This document shows, one piece after another, positions 45,815-54,680 of a stretch of DNA of 64,000 bases; positions within the stretch are counted from its first letter, which is position 1, and the number at the start of each line of letters is the position of its first letter. The position numbers and the translations under genes were made by a program. The notes below the pieces were generated by a model, which worked only from the letters and a program-made list of their open reading frames with translations, was not told the origin of the DNA and made no database searches. Source of the DNA: Extensimonas vulgaris (lineage in GTDB: Bacteria; Pseudomonadota; Gammaproteobacteria; Burkholderiales; Burkholderiaceae_C); the NCBI RefSeq assembly GCF_003337425.1, contig NZ_QPJU01000001.1, forward strand, positions 524,978 to 588,977. Reading direction: 5' to 3'.

Positions 45815-47128
45815 ATGCTTCCCATGCCAAGCCCCGCTGACTCCACAGACATTGCCGCCCCCTCCGCCCTGCCGGATTTCGGGGCTGCGCCCGACGCGCA
45901 AGCGTCGAACCAGGCCATCATCGCACGCCAGCCCATCGTCGACGCGCAGCGCGCCGTCTATGGCTACGAGCTATTCGACCGCACCACCGCTTCGAACCAC
46001 CACACGGCGGCCAGCGACGCCGCCTTGCTGTTCAACGCGCTCTCCAACGCCGGAACCGAAGCCTTGGTGGGCAAGAAAACGGTTTTCATCAACTGCACCC
46101 ATGAGAGTCTGGCTGGTGGCCATCTGGAGCTCATTCATCCCGACAAAGTCGTGCTCGAGATCCCCCCTCTCGCCGTCGATGCCAGCGCACAAAACATCGA
46201 GGGCCGCATTGCTGCGCTGCAGGCCCTGCGCCAGCGCGGCTTCAGACTGGCTTTCGACCAGCAGGTTCTACGCCGTCCCTACGCCAGCTGGCTGCCCCTC
46301 GCGAGCTTCATCAAGCTAGACATGCAGGCCTTGAAGCCAGAACTTGCCGCCCCATTGGTGCAATTCGCCCGCGCGCACAGCCAAGCCACACTCGTCGCAG
46401 AAAAGGTCGAGACCGCCGAGCAATTCCAGCGCATGGCCGATCTCGGGGTCACACTGTTCCAGGGATTTTGGTTCGCCCAGCCCGTCCTGGTGTCCACCAC
46501 CATCGCCAAGCCCGCGCAAGCCAATGTCATCCAGCTCATCAACCTGGTGCGCAAACAGGCCAGCACGGCAGAGATCGAAGAAATCCTCAAACGCGATCCG
46601 GCCCTGTCGTTCAATCTGCTGCGCTTCATCAACTCCTCTGGGTTTGGCCTATCGTGCGAAGTGACTTCGTTTCGCCACGCAGTGATGATCCTCGGCCTGA
46701 AAAAACTCTTTCGCTGGGCGGCGCTGCTTCTGACCACCTCTCGCGCCGATGGCACGGCTCCCGCAGTGGGCACTACGGCCGTCGTGCGCGGCAGGCTCAT
46801 GGAATTGCTGGCCGCCGAATTGTTGCCCCCAGAGGAGTGCGACAACGCCTTTGTCGTAGGCGTGTTTTCCTTGCTCGACGTCATGCTCGGCATACCCCTG
46901 GAAAAGGCACTGCAATCCGTAGCCTTGCCAGACACGGTGACCGACGCGCTTCTGCATCACAAGGGCGTGTTCGCGCCATTTCTTGCGCTCACCAAAGCCT
47001 GCGAGAGTGGCGATGAGGAGAGCTTCGCCCGGCTCGCGCAGGAATTGCACCTCACCAACCGGCAAGTCAATTGGGCGCATCTACAGGCCCTGGCCTGGGC
47101 CGAGAGCCTGGGCGAAGAAGCGATGTGA
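45815..47128 (+). CDS. Degenerate EAL plus HDOD signalling protein (second of a tandem pair)
   Basis: A paralog of the preceding gene with the same layout; about 437 residues if translation begins at ATG 45815 (45824 and 45788 are alternatives). The EAL position reads GYELFDR, the DDFG site reads FDQQV, and LEIPP again replaces the metal-binding Glu. The retained motifs IKLDMQ, AEKVET and FQGFWFAQP match the first copy. The HDOD part has FNLLRFINSSGFGL and LGLKKLFRWAALLL. TAGAAT at 45784-45789 may be its own -10, which would exclude the 45788 start. The pair arose by duplication and has diverged considerably. Confidence 0.85.
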   Translation: MLPMPSPADSTDIAAPSALPDFGAAPDAQASNQAIIARQPIVDAQRAVYGYELFDRTTASNHHTAASDAALLFNALSNAGTEALVGKKTVFINCTHESLAGGHLELIHPDKVVLEIPPLAVDASAQNIEGRIAALQALRQRGFRLAFDQQVLRRPYASWLPLASFIKLDMQALKPELAAPLVQFARAHSQATLVAEKVETAEQFQRMADLGVTLFQGFWFAQPVLVSTTIAKPAQANVIQLINLVRKQASTAEIEEILKRDPALSFNLLRFINSSGFGLSCEVTSFRHAVMILGLKKLFRWAALLLTTSRADGTAPAVGTTAVVRGRLMELLAAELLPPEECDNAFVVGVFSLLDVMLGIPLEKALQSVALPDTVTDALLHHKGVFAPFLALTKACESGDEESFARLAQELHLTNRQVNWAHLQALAWAESLGEEAM

Positions 47129-47135
47129 GAGCGAA

Positions 47136-47594
47136 TCATCCGCCCCGGGCGCGCGCAAGCACCTGCGCTACGCCTTGATTTGCAAGCGCGTCGGCGCGCT
47201 CGTTGCCCGGATCGCCCGAATGTCCGCGAATCCAGCGCCACTCGATGCGGTGTCCGCGCTCGCGCACGAGCGCGTCAAGCTGCTGCCACAAGTCCACGTT
47301 CTTCACCGGCTGCCCTGACGCGGTGCGCCAGCCTTTGGCCTTCCAGCCCGCAAGCCATTCGGTGATGCCCTTGCGCACGTACTGGCTGTCCAGGTGCAGC
47401 GTCACGGCGCACGGGCGCTTGAGCGCCGCGAGCGCCTCAATCACGGCGCGCAGTTCCATGCGGTTGTTGGTGGTATCGGGTTCTCCGCCGAACAGCTCCT
47501 TTTCGTGGCTGCCCGAGCGCAGCCACACGCCCCAGCCACCCGGGCCCGGGTTGCCCTTGCAGGCGCCATCGGTATAAATCTCTACGTGGTTCAA
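47136..47594 (-). CDS. rnhA: Ribonuclease HI
   Basis: Degrades RNA in RNA-DNA hybrids. The 152-residue protein has the four catalytic acids at Asp 9 ([14 protein letters not shown]), Glu 47 ([13 protein letters not shown]), Asp 69 (LHLDSQYV) and Asp 135 (NERADALA), plus His 125 in RGHSGDPG. The start is a TTG at 47594 that overlaps the stop of the methyltransferase gene (TTGA), with AAGGAAAAGCA upstream. Unusually it is followed by an EAL-HDOD gene convergently, not by dnaQ. Confidence 0.95.
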   Translation of the reverse strand: MNHVEIYTDGACKGNPGPGGWGVWLRSGSHEKELFGGEPDTTNNRMELRAVIEALAALKRPCAVTLHLDSQYVRKGITEWLAGWKAKGWRTASGQPVKNVDLWQQLDALVRERGHRIEWRWIRGHSGDPGNERADALANQGVAQVLARARGG

Positions 47595-48436
47595 TGCTTT
47601 TCCTTGTCCAAACGAGCGGCATGGAGCCCACGCGCCCGATCGCCGCCAGGCCCCGCGTCCGCCCCGCGCAGCCGCGCCACCGGCATGGACGCCGCGGCCC
47701 GCTGGGGCGCGGCACGCCACGTGGGTTCGAGCAAGCGCATGCCATGCACCCGCTTCACGGCCACGATGAAATACACGGCCCCCAAGACGGGCCAGGCGCG
47801 CGCGCCAAGTGCGTCCATCCAGGCCAAGCGCTCGAGCCACTGGCTGCCGCGCACGGCTGGCCGGTAGCAGCCGAATTGCGCCGATTCGACCTCGAAACTC
47901 AGCAGCCGCAGCCAGTCGCGCAGGCGCCGGTAGGCGATGAATTCCGCCACGCCGGGCACGAAGCGCCCGCCCCAGCCCATGCGCTCCCACCAGCACGAGC
48001 GCATCTGGCGCAGGCCCCACAGGCTCAGCGTATGCAGGCCGCTGATGATCACGCGGCCCTCGGGCACGAGCACGCGCTCGACCTCGCGCAGCGTGGTGTG
48101 TGGGTCGATGCTGCGCTCCAGCGTGTGCGGCAGCAGCACCAAATCCAGACTTTGCGCGGCAAAAGGCAAGGCCGCGGGATCGGCGAGCAGCGCCGGGCGC
48201 ACACCGGACAGGGAATGCGCCGCCAGCGCAGCCACGCCCTCCTGCCCCAGCGCCAGCCAGCGGTGCGGCATGCGGTTGCAACGCAGCCCGTCGAGCTGCG
48301 GCAGGCCCAGCTGCAGGCTGTGGTAGCCAAACACGTCGGCCACCGCGGCATCGAAGCGTGCCTGCTCCCAAGCCAGCAGGTAGCGACCGGCAGGGCTGTC
48401 GAACCAAGCCGGGTCGAAAGAACTTAACGCATCCAT
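47591..48436 (-). CDS. SAM-dependent methyltransferase (YafS-like)
   Basis: A 281-residue protein with a methyltransferase-11 domain: [36 protein letters not shown]. The Gly-rich motif I is weak. It lies between gloB (divergent) and rnhA (overlapping stop-start), the arrangement of YafS in E. coli and many proteobacteria. The C-terminal 50 residues are Ala/Arg/Gly-rich and probably disordered. The substrate is unknown. Confidence 0.85.
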   Translation of the reverse strand: MDALSSFDPAWFDSPAGRYLLAWEQARFDAAVADVFGYHSLQLGLPQLDGLRCNRMPHRWLALGQEGVAALAAHSLSGVRPALLADPAALPFAAQSLDLVLLPHTLERSIDPHTTLREVERVLVPEGRVIISGLHTLSLWGLRQMRSCWWERMGWGGRFVPGVAEFIAYRRLRDWLRLLSFEVESAQFGCYRPAVRGSQWLERLAWMDALGARAWPVLGAVYFIVAVKRVHGMRLLEPTWRAAPQRAAASMPVARLRGADAGPGGDRARGLHAARLDKEKH

Positions 48437-48511
48437 GCAGGTGCCGCCCGAAAAACCCTTTGCCGCTCACCGGGCACTTGCAGCACCGCGGTTTTTATAA
48501 TCTCCAGGACC

Positions 48512-49456
48512 ATGAAGCTCATTCCTCTACCTGCGTTTAGCGACAACTACCTTTGGCTGCTCCACGATGAGGCAGGCCAAGCCTTGGTCGTCGATCCTGG
48601 AGATGCCGCACCGGTTCAAGACGCCCTCCAGCGCCTAGGAGCCTGTCCGACTTTGGGCGTCGATAGCGAGAAGGCGCCCCAGCGTGACCAGTTTTTGCCG
48701 GATTCGCCGCCCCATAGCGGGACTATGGGGCAAGAAGACGGTAAAAAATGGGCCGCTGCGGCGCATTCGCAGCCGACGATTCCAAAGTCCGACAGGCTCC
48801 TAGGGCTGCAATTGCGCGCAATTTTAGTCACGCACCACCACCCCGACCATGTCGGCGGCGTGGCCGCGCTGCGCGACGCCACCGGGGCGCAGGTCTATGG
48901 CCCGGCGCGCGAAACCGTCCCCGAGCCGCTCGTGCGGCTGCAGCAAGGCGACACCGTCGAAGTGCTGGGCCTGCGCTTTGCGGTGCTCGACGTGCCGGGC
49001 CACACGGCGGGGCATATCGCGTTTTTCGCGCCCGAGGCCGAAGGCGGGCCACTGCTGTTTTGCGGCGACACCTTGTTTTCCGGCGGCTGCGGGCGGCTGT
49101 TCGAGGGCACGCCTGCGCAAATGCTCGCCTCGCTCGACCAGCTGGCAGCGCTGCCCGACGCCACGCGCGTGTGCTGCGCGCATGAATACACGCTCTCGAA
49201 CCTGAAATTCGCGCGCGCCGTGGAGCCCGACAACCAGGCCCTGCGCGACTACCAGCAGCGCTGCGAAGACCTGCGCGCCCAGGGCCTGCCCACCTTGCCC
49301 TCGACCATCGCACTCGAGCGCGCCATCAACCCGTTTTTGCGCACGCGCGAAGCCGCCGTGGCGGCCGCCGCGCAGCGCCACGACCCTGCCGTGAACCCTG
49401 CCGACCCCGTTGCCGTGCTGGCCGCACTGCGCGCATGGAAAAACGGCTTTCAATGA
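48512..49456 (+). CDS. gloB: Hydroxyacylglutathione hydrolase with a 55-residue element-encoded insert
   Basis: Glyoxalase II, hydrolysing S-lactoylglutathione to lactate and glutathione. All catalytic features are intact: THHHPDH metal motif, GHTAGHIAF, FCGDTLFSGGCGRLFEG, CCAHEYT and the C-terminal NPFLRT. The protein has 314 residues rather than the usual 258. The extra residues 43-97 are encoded by an F2 element inserted at a CTAG (Leu-Gly junction) with a 4-bp duplication, adding exactly 165 bp without a stop. The insert lies between an N-terminal helix and the strand that leads to the metal motif. Activity is likely but untested. Confidence 0.93.
   Translation: MKLIPLPAFSDNYLWLLHDEAGQALVVDPGDAAPVQDALQRLGACPTLGVDSEKAPQRDQFLPDSPPHSGTMGQEDGKKWAAAAHSQPTIPKSDRLLGLQLRAILVTHHHPDHVGGVAALRDATGAQVYGPARETVPEPLVRLQQGDTVEVLGLRFAVLDVPGHTAGHIAFFAPEAEGGPLLFCGDTLFSGGCGRLFEGTPAQMLASLDQLAALPDATRVCCAHEYTLSNLKFARAVEPDNQALRDYQQRCEDLRAQGLPTLPSTIALERAINPFLRTREAAVAAAAQRHDPAVNPADPVAVLAALRAWKNGFQ
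48635..48803 (+). mobile_element. F2 palindromic element, full copy inside gloB (169 bp)
   Basis: CTAG at both ends; inverted ends GAGCCTGTCSGACTTTGG. The two halves pair over nearly the whole length, with a central hairpin CCCCATAG-CGGGA-CTATGGGG. Removing 165 bp restores CAGCGCCTAGGGCTGCAA, which encodes QRLGLQ as in normal GloB. Confidence 0.92.
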
Positions 49457-51015
49457 GCTGGCTGCGCTGGGCCCTGCTCGCCGGCTTGCTGTGGCTGGCG
49501 GGGTGTGCGACGACGGGCTCCCCGGGCGATCCTGCAGCCGGCAGCGACGGCACGCCATCATCCCCGACTGCCGCGCCCGGCAACGCAGCGCAATACCCGA
49601 GCGGCTCGCTGCGCCCCATCACACCCGGCGAGGCCGCGCGCGGCGGCGTCGCCTCGCTCACGGCGCCCGTCGATCTGTGGGATCGCATCCGCCGCGGCTT
49701 TGCCATGCCCGATCTGCAGGACGACCTGGTGCAGGACCGCATCCAGTGGTACAGCGCCCGCCCCGACTACCTGCAGCGCATGACGCTGCGCTCGAGCAAG
49801 TACCTGTTTTACATCGTCGAAGAGCTCGAGCGCCGCGGCATGCCCACTGAACTCGCGCTGCTGCCTTATGTGGAGAGCGCCTTCAACCCGCAAGCCGTCT
49901 CGAGCGCCAAGGCTGTCGGCATGTGGCAGTTCATGCCGGCCACGGGCACGACCTTCGACCTCAAGCAAAACGCCTTCCGCGACGACCGGCGCGACGTGCT
50001 CGCCTCCACGCGCGCCGCACTCGACTACCTGCAAAAGCTCTACGGCATGTTTGGCGACTGGCATCTGGCGCTGGCCGCGTACAACTGGGGCGAAGGCAAC
50101 GTGGCCCGCGCCATCGCGCGCAACCAGAAAGCCGGGCTGGGCATCAAGTACACCGACCTGAACCTGCCCGCCGAAACGCGCATGTACGTGCCCAAGCTGC
50201 TGGCCGTCAAAAACATCATCGCGAATCCCGACAGCTTCCACGCCGAGCTCGCACCGATCGAAAACCACCCGTATTTCCAAACCGTGGAGATCAAGCGCGA
50301 CATCGACGTGGCGCTGGTCGCCAAGCTCGCGGGCATCCGCGAGGAGGACTTTCGCGCGCTCAATCCGTCGTTTCACCGCCCCACGATCTTCGCCGCCGGC
50401 ACGCCGCGCATCCTGCTGCCGTGGGACAACGCGCGCGTGTTCGAGCGCAACCTCGAGGCCTACGACCAGGGCGAATACGCGAGCTGGACGGTCTGGACCG
50501 CGCCTGCGACCATGACAGTGGCCGAGGCCGCGCAGCGCGTGGGCATGAGCGAGAGCGACCTGCGCAGCGTCAACAACATCCCGCCGCGCATGCTCATCCG
50601 TGCGGGCTCGGCGCTGCTCGTGCCGCGCAGCGCCACGCGCAACGACGACGTTCCCGGCCAAATCGCCGACAACGGCCAGCTGCTTCTGGCCCCCGAAATC
50701 GTCACGCGCCGCACCGTCGTGGGCGCACGCAAGGGTGACACCGTGGCGCGCCTGGCGCAACGCTACCGCCTGAGCGCCGCGCAGGTAGCGCAGTGGAACG
50801 ACACCAAAATCAACGCCTCCTTCAAGGCCGGCCAGCCCGTCGTGCTGTTCGTGCCCGTGCGTATGCTGGGCACCAGCACCCCTGCCACAACCCACCGACC
50901 GGCAGCGCGCGCCGGCGAGCCTGCGCGCAAAAAATCCGTCTCCACCGCAAAACGCAGCGCCAGACCCGCGACCTCTGCCAAGCCGCGCATAACGGCCAAG
51001 GCTGCACGCCGCTGA
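49453..51015 (+). CDS. mltD: Membrane-bound lytic murein transglycosylase D-like lipoprotein
   Basis: Cleaves peptidoglycan glycan strands. A lipoprotein signal (LLAGLLWLAGC, lipidated Cys 18) leads to a Ser/Pro/Gly-rich linker, then a transglycosylase domain with catalytic Glu 141 (LPYVESAFNPQAVS, AVGMWQFMPATG, LALAAYNWGEGNVARAI). Two LysM-like segments follow (around TMTVAEAAQRVGM and KGDTVARLAQRY), and a basic Ala/Lys-rich tail. It has 520 residues. Its ATG overlaps the gloB stop (ATGA), as in many relatives where gloB precedes mltD. Confidence 0.94.
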   Translation: MSWLRWALLAGLLWLAGCATTGSPGDPAAGSDGTPSSPTAAPGNAAQYPSGSLRPITPGEAARGGVASLTAPVDLWDRIRRGFAMPDLQDDLVQDRIQWYSARPDYLQRMTLRSSKYLFYIVEELERRGMPTELALLPYVESAFNPQAVSSAKAVGMWQFMPATGTTFDLKQNAFRDDRRDVLASTRAALDYLQKLYGMFGDWHLALAAYNWGEGNVARAIARNQKAGLGIKYTDLNLPAETRMYVPKLLAVKNIIANPDSFHAELAPIENHPYFQTVEIKRDIDVALVAKLAGIREEDFRALNPSFHRPTIFAAGTPRILLPWDNARVFERNLEAYDQGEYASWTVWTAPATMTVAEAAQRVGMSESDLRSVNNIPPRMLIRAGSALLVPRSATRNDDVPGQIADNGQLLLAPEIVTRRTVVGARKGDTVARLAQRYRLSAAQVAQWNDTKINASFKAGQPVVLFVPVRMLGTSTPATTHRPAARAGEPARKKSVSTAKRSARPATSAKPRITAKAARR

Positions 51016-51042
51016 CGCCCCACCCACCTCTTTGCTGACCTC

Positions 51043-51915
51043 ATGGACGCCACCACCCAACTCAACGAGCGGCGCCTTGCCGACGCCTGGGCCGAACTCT
51101 ACGTCCAGGCACACAATGGCAACCCGCTGCATCCCGATGCCAATCGCCTGGCTTTTGCCGATCCCGAATTCCTCTTTCGCCGCGAAACCCGCGGCATCCG
51201 CTTCCAGCTCGAGCTGCTCAAGCCCGACCTCGGCCAGAGCGAGCAGGGCATAGAAAACACCATCGTCGTCTACGGCAGCGCGCGCATCCTTGACCCCGAA
51301 GCAGCAGCGCAGCAACTCGCCGCAGCGCAGGCCGCGGGCGACGCCACCCGCATCGCCCAGGCCCAGCGCGCCGTACGCAATGCGCGCTACTATGAAGCCG
51401 CGCGCCGCTTCGCCACCCTCGTGGCGCAATACAGCGAGCGCCAGCGCCCGTCCGAGCGCATCTACATCTGCACGGGTGGTGGCCCCGGCATCATGGAAGC
51501 TGCGAACCGAGGTGCACACGAAACCGGCGCGCTCAACGTCGGCCTCAATATTTCGCTGCCGCACGAACAGCACCCCAACCCTTTCATCACGCCCTCGCTG
51601 AGCTTCAAGTTCCACTATTTCGCGCTGCGCAAGATGCACTTCATGATGCGCGCCAAGGCCCTGCTCGCCTTTCCCGGCGGCTTTGGCACGCTCGACGAGC
51701 TCTTCGAAGTGCTGACCTTGGTGCAGACCAAAAAAGCCAAGCCCGTCCCCATCATCCTGTTCGGCAGCGACTACTGGAAGCGCCTGATCGACTTCGACGT
51801 GCTGGTCGAAGAAGGCATGGTGACGGCCGAAGACCTCGCACTGTTTCACTACAGCGACGATCCGCAACAGGCCTGGGAGCTCGTGCGCGACTTTTATGAG
51901 CTCTCGAAAGAGTAG
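51043..51915 (+). CDS. LOG-family (TIGR00730-like) Rossmann protein
   Basis: A 290-residue protein with the family's nucleotide-binding signatures GGGPGIMEAANRGA and PGGFGTLDELFE. Related proteins are cytokinin-activating phosphoribohydrolases (LOG) or nucleosidases acting on nucleotide monophosphates (PpnN). A long N-terminal region (1-70) and a helical insert make it longer than plant LOG. It follows mltD by 27 bp. The substrate is uncertain. Confidence 0.85.
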   Translation: MDATTQLNERRLADAWAELYVQAHNGNPLHPDANRLAFADPEFLFRRETRGIRFQLELLKPDLGQSEQGIENTIVVYGSARILDPEAAAQQLAAAQAAGDATRIAQAQRAVRNARYYEAARRFATLVAQYSERQRPSERIYICTGGGPGIMEAANRGAHETGALNVGLNISLPHEQHPNPFITPSLSFKFHYFALRKMHFMMRAKALLAFPGGFGTLDELFEVLTLVQTKKAKPVPIILFGSDYWKRLIDFDVLVEEGMVTAEDLALFHYSDDPQQAWELVRDFYELSKE

Positions 51916-51958
51916 CTGCTTACGCAGTATTCATCAGCGTTTTAGGCAATTTTATGCC
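51899..51958 (+). repeat. Short intergenic repeat, family S (copy 7)
   Basis: CGAAAGAGTAGCTGCTTACGCAG followed by CATCAGCGTTTTAGGCAATTTT includes the stop of the LOG-family gene and ends at the stop of the reductase gene, joining two convergent genes. Confidence 0.6.
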
Positions 51959-52962
51959 TAACCGTTGGTGTCGCTGCGCGGGCGCGGCTGGTTCACCGGC
52001 GTGAGCGGCCCGCGCCCGGCAAAGAACGCAATCAGGTTGTCCGCCGCGAGCTGCGCCATCGCCAGGCGCGTGGGCAGCGTGGCGCTGGCGATGTGCGGCG
52101 TCAGCACCACGTTGGGCACCTCGAGCAGGCCCGGATGCACCTGCGGCTCGCCTTCGAACACGTCCAGGCCGGCGGCGGCGATGCGCCGCGTGCGCAGCGC
52201 CTCGGCCAGCGCCGCGTCATCGACGATGCCGCCGCGCGCGATGTTCACGAGCGTCGCCGTGGGCTTCATCAGCGCGAGTTCGGGCGCGCCTATGGTGTGG
52301 TGCGACTCGGGCGAGTAGGGCAGCACCAGCACCACGTGGTCGGCCGTGCGCAAGAGCTCCTCCTTGCCCACGTAATTCGCCTTGCATTCGGCCTCGACCT
52401 CGGGCGCGAGGCGCGAGCGGTTGTGGTAGATCACGCGCATGCCAAAGCCGTACGCGCCGCCCCGGGCAATGGCCTGGCCTATGCGTCCCATGCCGATGAT
52501 GCCCAGCGTGCTGCCGTGCACCTCGGCGCCCGCGAGCAAGTCGTAAGACCAGCGCCGCCACTGGCCCGCGCGCAAATAGCGCTCGCCCTCGGTCACGCGC
52601 CGCGCCGTCGCCAGCAGCAGCGCAAAGCCGAAATCGGCCGTCGTTTCGGTGAGCACGCCGGGCGCGTTCGTGCCCTGCACGCCCCCCGCGTCCATGGCCG
52701 CGAGGTCGAAGTTGTTGTAGCCCACGGCCATGTTCGCGACGATGCGCAGGCGCGGGCAGGCCGCGAGCAGCGCAGCGTCGATGCGCTCGCTGCCTGTGGT
52801 GAGCGCGCCGTCCTTGTCGCGCAGGTGCGCCGCGAATTCGGCGGGCGACCAAATGTCGTCATGGACGTTCGCCTCGACCTCGAAGTGCTGCGCGAGGCGC
52901 TCGATCACTTCGGGAAAGATCGCGCGCGCCACGAGGATGCGCGGTTTTTGCATTGCAGTCAT
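51958..52962 (-). CDS. D-2-hydroxyacid dehydrogenase (glyoxylate/hydroxypyruvate reductase type)
   Basis: A 334-residue NAD(P)-dependent dehydrogenase. The cofactor fold has LGIIGMGRIGQAIARG, the substrate Arg lies in VNIARGGIVDD, Glu in LDVFEGEP and the catalytic His in LTPHIASAT. These are the motifs of glyoxylate reductase and related enzymes. The start overlaps the stop of the antiporter gene (ATGA). The physiological substrate cannot be told from the sequence. Confidence 0.92.
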   Translation of the reverse strand: MTAMQKPRILVARAIFPEVIERLAQHFEVEANVHDDIWSPAEFAAHLRDKDGALTTGSERIDAALLAACPRLRIVANMAVGYNNFDLAAMDAGGVQGTNAPGVLTETTADFGFALLLATARRVTEGERYLRAGQWRRWSYDLLAGAEVHGSTLGIIGMGRIGQAIARGGAYGFGMRVIYHNRSRLAPEVEAECKANYVGKEELLRTADHVVLVLPYSPESHHTIGAPELALMKPTATLVNIARGGIVDDAALAEALRTRRIAAAGLDVFEGEPQVHPGLLEVPNVVLTPHIASATLPTRLAMAQLAADNLIAFFAGRGPLTPVNQPRPRSDTNG

Positions 52963-54401
52963 AGGAAGCAGATCCAGGTCATGAGCAGAAACAAGGGCAG
53001 CAAGATGCCGCCCGACCAGAGCATGTAGCCGAAAAACCCCGGCATCGCAACCCCGCGGTCTTCGGCGATGGCCTTGACCATCAGGTTCGGTGCGTTGCCG
53101 ATATACGAATTGGCGCCCATGAACACCGCACCGGCCGAAATCGCCGCGAGCGTAGGCGCGAGCGGCCCCATGAGCGTCGCCGCGTCGCCGCCTGCGGTGT
53201 GGAAAAAAACGAGGTAGGTCGGCGCGTTGTCGAGAAACGAGCTCAGCGCCCCGCTGGCCCAGAAATACATGGCCGGATCGGGCGTGCCGTCGGCGCGCGT
53301 GACGGCGCCCACGATGGCCGCAAAAGGCCCCTGCGTGCCCGCCTGGAGCATGGCGATCACCGGCGTGATGGTCAGGAAAATGCCCGCAAACAGCTTGGCC
53401 ACCTCCTGCATGGGCGCCCAGCCGAACTGGTTGTCCGCGTGCACCTGCGCGGGCGTGGCGCGCAGCGACAGCAGCGTGACCAGCACCAGCCCCCCGTCGC
53501 GCACCAGGCCCGGCAGTCCGAGCGGCACGCCTGCGAGCTCGAACACCACGGGCGACTTCCAGATACCCGAAAGCAGCACCAGCCCCACGATGGCCGCAAG
53601 CAGCGCCAGGTTGACCTTGCCCTCCAGCGCCAGAGCGTGCGTGTCGGGCGTGGGGTCGGTGGGTTGCAGCTCCTCGCGGCGGTGGTAGAACCAGCTGTCG
53701 AGCGCATAAAAAATCAGCAGCAGCGCGCCGACCAGAAACAGCGCCTTGTCCCAGACGTGGCGCAATGTCCAGAAAAAATCCACGCCTTGCAGAAAACCCA
53801 GAAACAGCGGCGGATCGCCGAGCGGCGTGAGCGCACCACCGGCATTCGAGACGATGAAGATGAAGAACACCACCACGTGCGCAACATGGCGCCGGTTGTC
53901 ATTGGCGCGGATCAAAGGGCGGATCAGTAGCATGGACGCGCCCGTCGTGCCCATACAGCTCGCGAGCAGCGCGCCCGTGCCAAGCAGCGCCGTGTTCAAC
54001 GCCGGGCTGCCGTGCAGGTTGCCACGCAGATAAATCCCGCCCGCCACGGTGAACAAGGCCGTGAGCAGGAGCACGAACGGCAGGTATTCGGCCAGCAGCG
54101 CATGCGCAAAAGCCGCCGTCGCAGCGCCCGGGCCGAACACCGCCGCGCAGGGCAGCAAAAACGCGAGCGCCCAGCCCGCCGCCACCTTGCCATAGTGGTG
54201 GTGCCAGAACAGCGGCGCCAGCAAAGGCAGCAGTGCGATCGACAGCAGCATCCCTGCAAACGGCAGGCCCCACAGCGGCGAGAGGCTCGCCCCCTGGAGC
54301 TCGCCCGCGCATGCGAGGGCCGGCGCGACGCCCAAAACACCTCCCAGAACGGCGCCATAGACAGCACGGGCCGGCCACCTCCACCCACGGCGTTGGTTCA
54401 T
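52959..54401 (-). CDS. nhaD: NhaD-type sodium:proton antiporter
   Basis: A 480-residue inner-membrane protein of the ion transporter superfamily with about 12-13 hydrophobic segments. NhaD features include SNAGGALTPLGDPPLFLGFL and, in the second half, SSFLDNAPTYLVFF, along with MGANSYIGNAPN. These two re-entrant motifs fit Na+/H+ exchange. It starts with a signal-like segment. It is translationally coupled to the hydroxyacid dehydrogenase downstream. The ion specificity is an inference from family motifs. Confidence 0.85.
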   Translation of the reverse strand: MNQRRGWRWPARAVYGAVLGGVLGVAPALACAGELQGASLSPLWGLPFAGMLLSIALLPLLAPLFWHHHYGKVAAGWALAFLLPCAAVFGPGAATAAFAHALLAEYLPFVLLLTALFTVAGGIYLRGNLHGSPALNTALLGTGALLASCMGTTGASMLLIRPLIRANDNRRHVAHVVVFFIFIVSNAGGALTPLGDPPLFLGFLQGVDFFWTLRHVWDKALFLVGALLLIFYALDSWFYHRREELQPTDPTPDTHALALEGKVNLALLAAIVGLVLLSGIWKSPVVFELAGVPLGLPGLVRDGGLVLVTLLSLRATPAQVHADNQFGWAPMQEVAKLFAGIFLTITPVIAMLQAGTQGPFAAIVGAVTRADGTPDPAMYFWASGALSSFLDNAPTYLVFFHTAGGDAATLMGPLAPTLAAISAGAVFMGANSYIGNAPNLMVKAIAEDRGVAMPGFFGYMLWSGGILLPLFLLMTWICFL

Positions 54402-54459
54402 CTTGTCTCCTCGTTCATGGTCGGCGGCGCTGCCATTTGGCCAGCATCAATTCATATTA

Positions 54460-54490
54460 AAAAATGCCTTTTGCGCTTATGTAGCAAGCG
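54460..54490 (+). repeat. Left half of a family S repeat split by F1 copy 4 (copy 8)
   Basis: AAAAATGCCTTTTGCGCTTATGTAGCAAGCG leads into the CTAG of the F1 element. The repeat continues after the element. Confidence 0.65.
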
Positions 54491-54656
54491 CTAGTGCAGT
54501 GTTTGATGCTTGATGCGACCAATAAAACCGATGGATTTTTGGTCTGGGCAAGGCGCAAACCGCAGCGATACCGGGTGGTATCGCGAGGATTTGCAACGCG
54601 GCCCAGGCCGAAAAGACGCGGTTTTATGTCGCAGATAGCGTCGAACACTGCACTAG
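54491..54656 (+). mobile_element. F1 palindromic element, copy 4 (166 bp)
   Basis: CTAG-bounded and nearly identical to copies 2 and 3. Removal of 162 bp joins AAGCG-CTAG-ATGCTATTTCTTATATAGC, which is a continuous family S repeat. The element therefore entered a pre-existing repeat. Confidence 0.92.
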
Positions 54657-54680
54657 ATGCTATTTCTTATATAGCAATCA
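54657..54680 (+). repeat. Right half of the split family S repeat (copy 8)
   Basis: ATGCTATTTCTTATATAGCAATC continues the repeat interrupted by F1 copy 4. It ends at the stop codon of the thioesterase gene. Confidence 0.6.
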
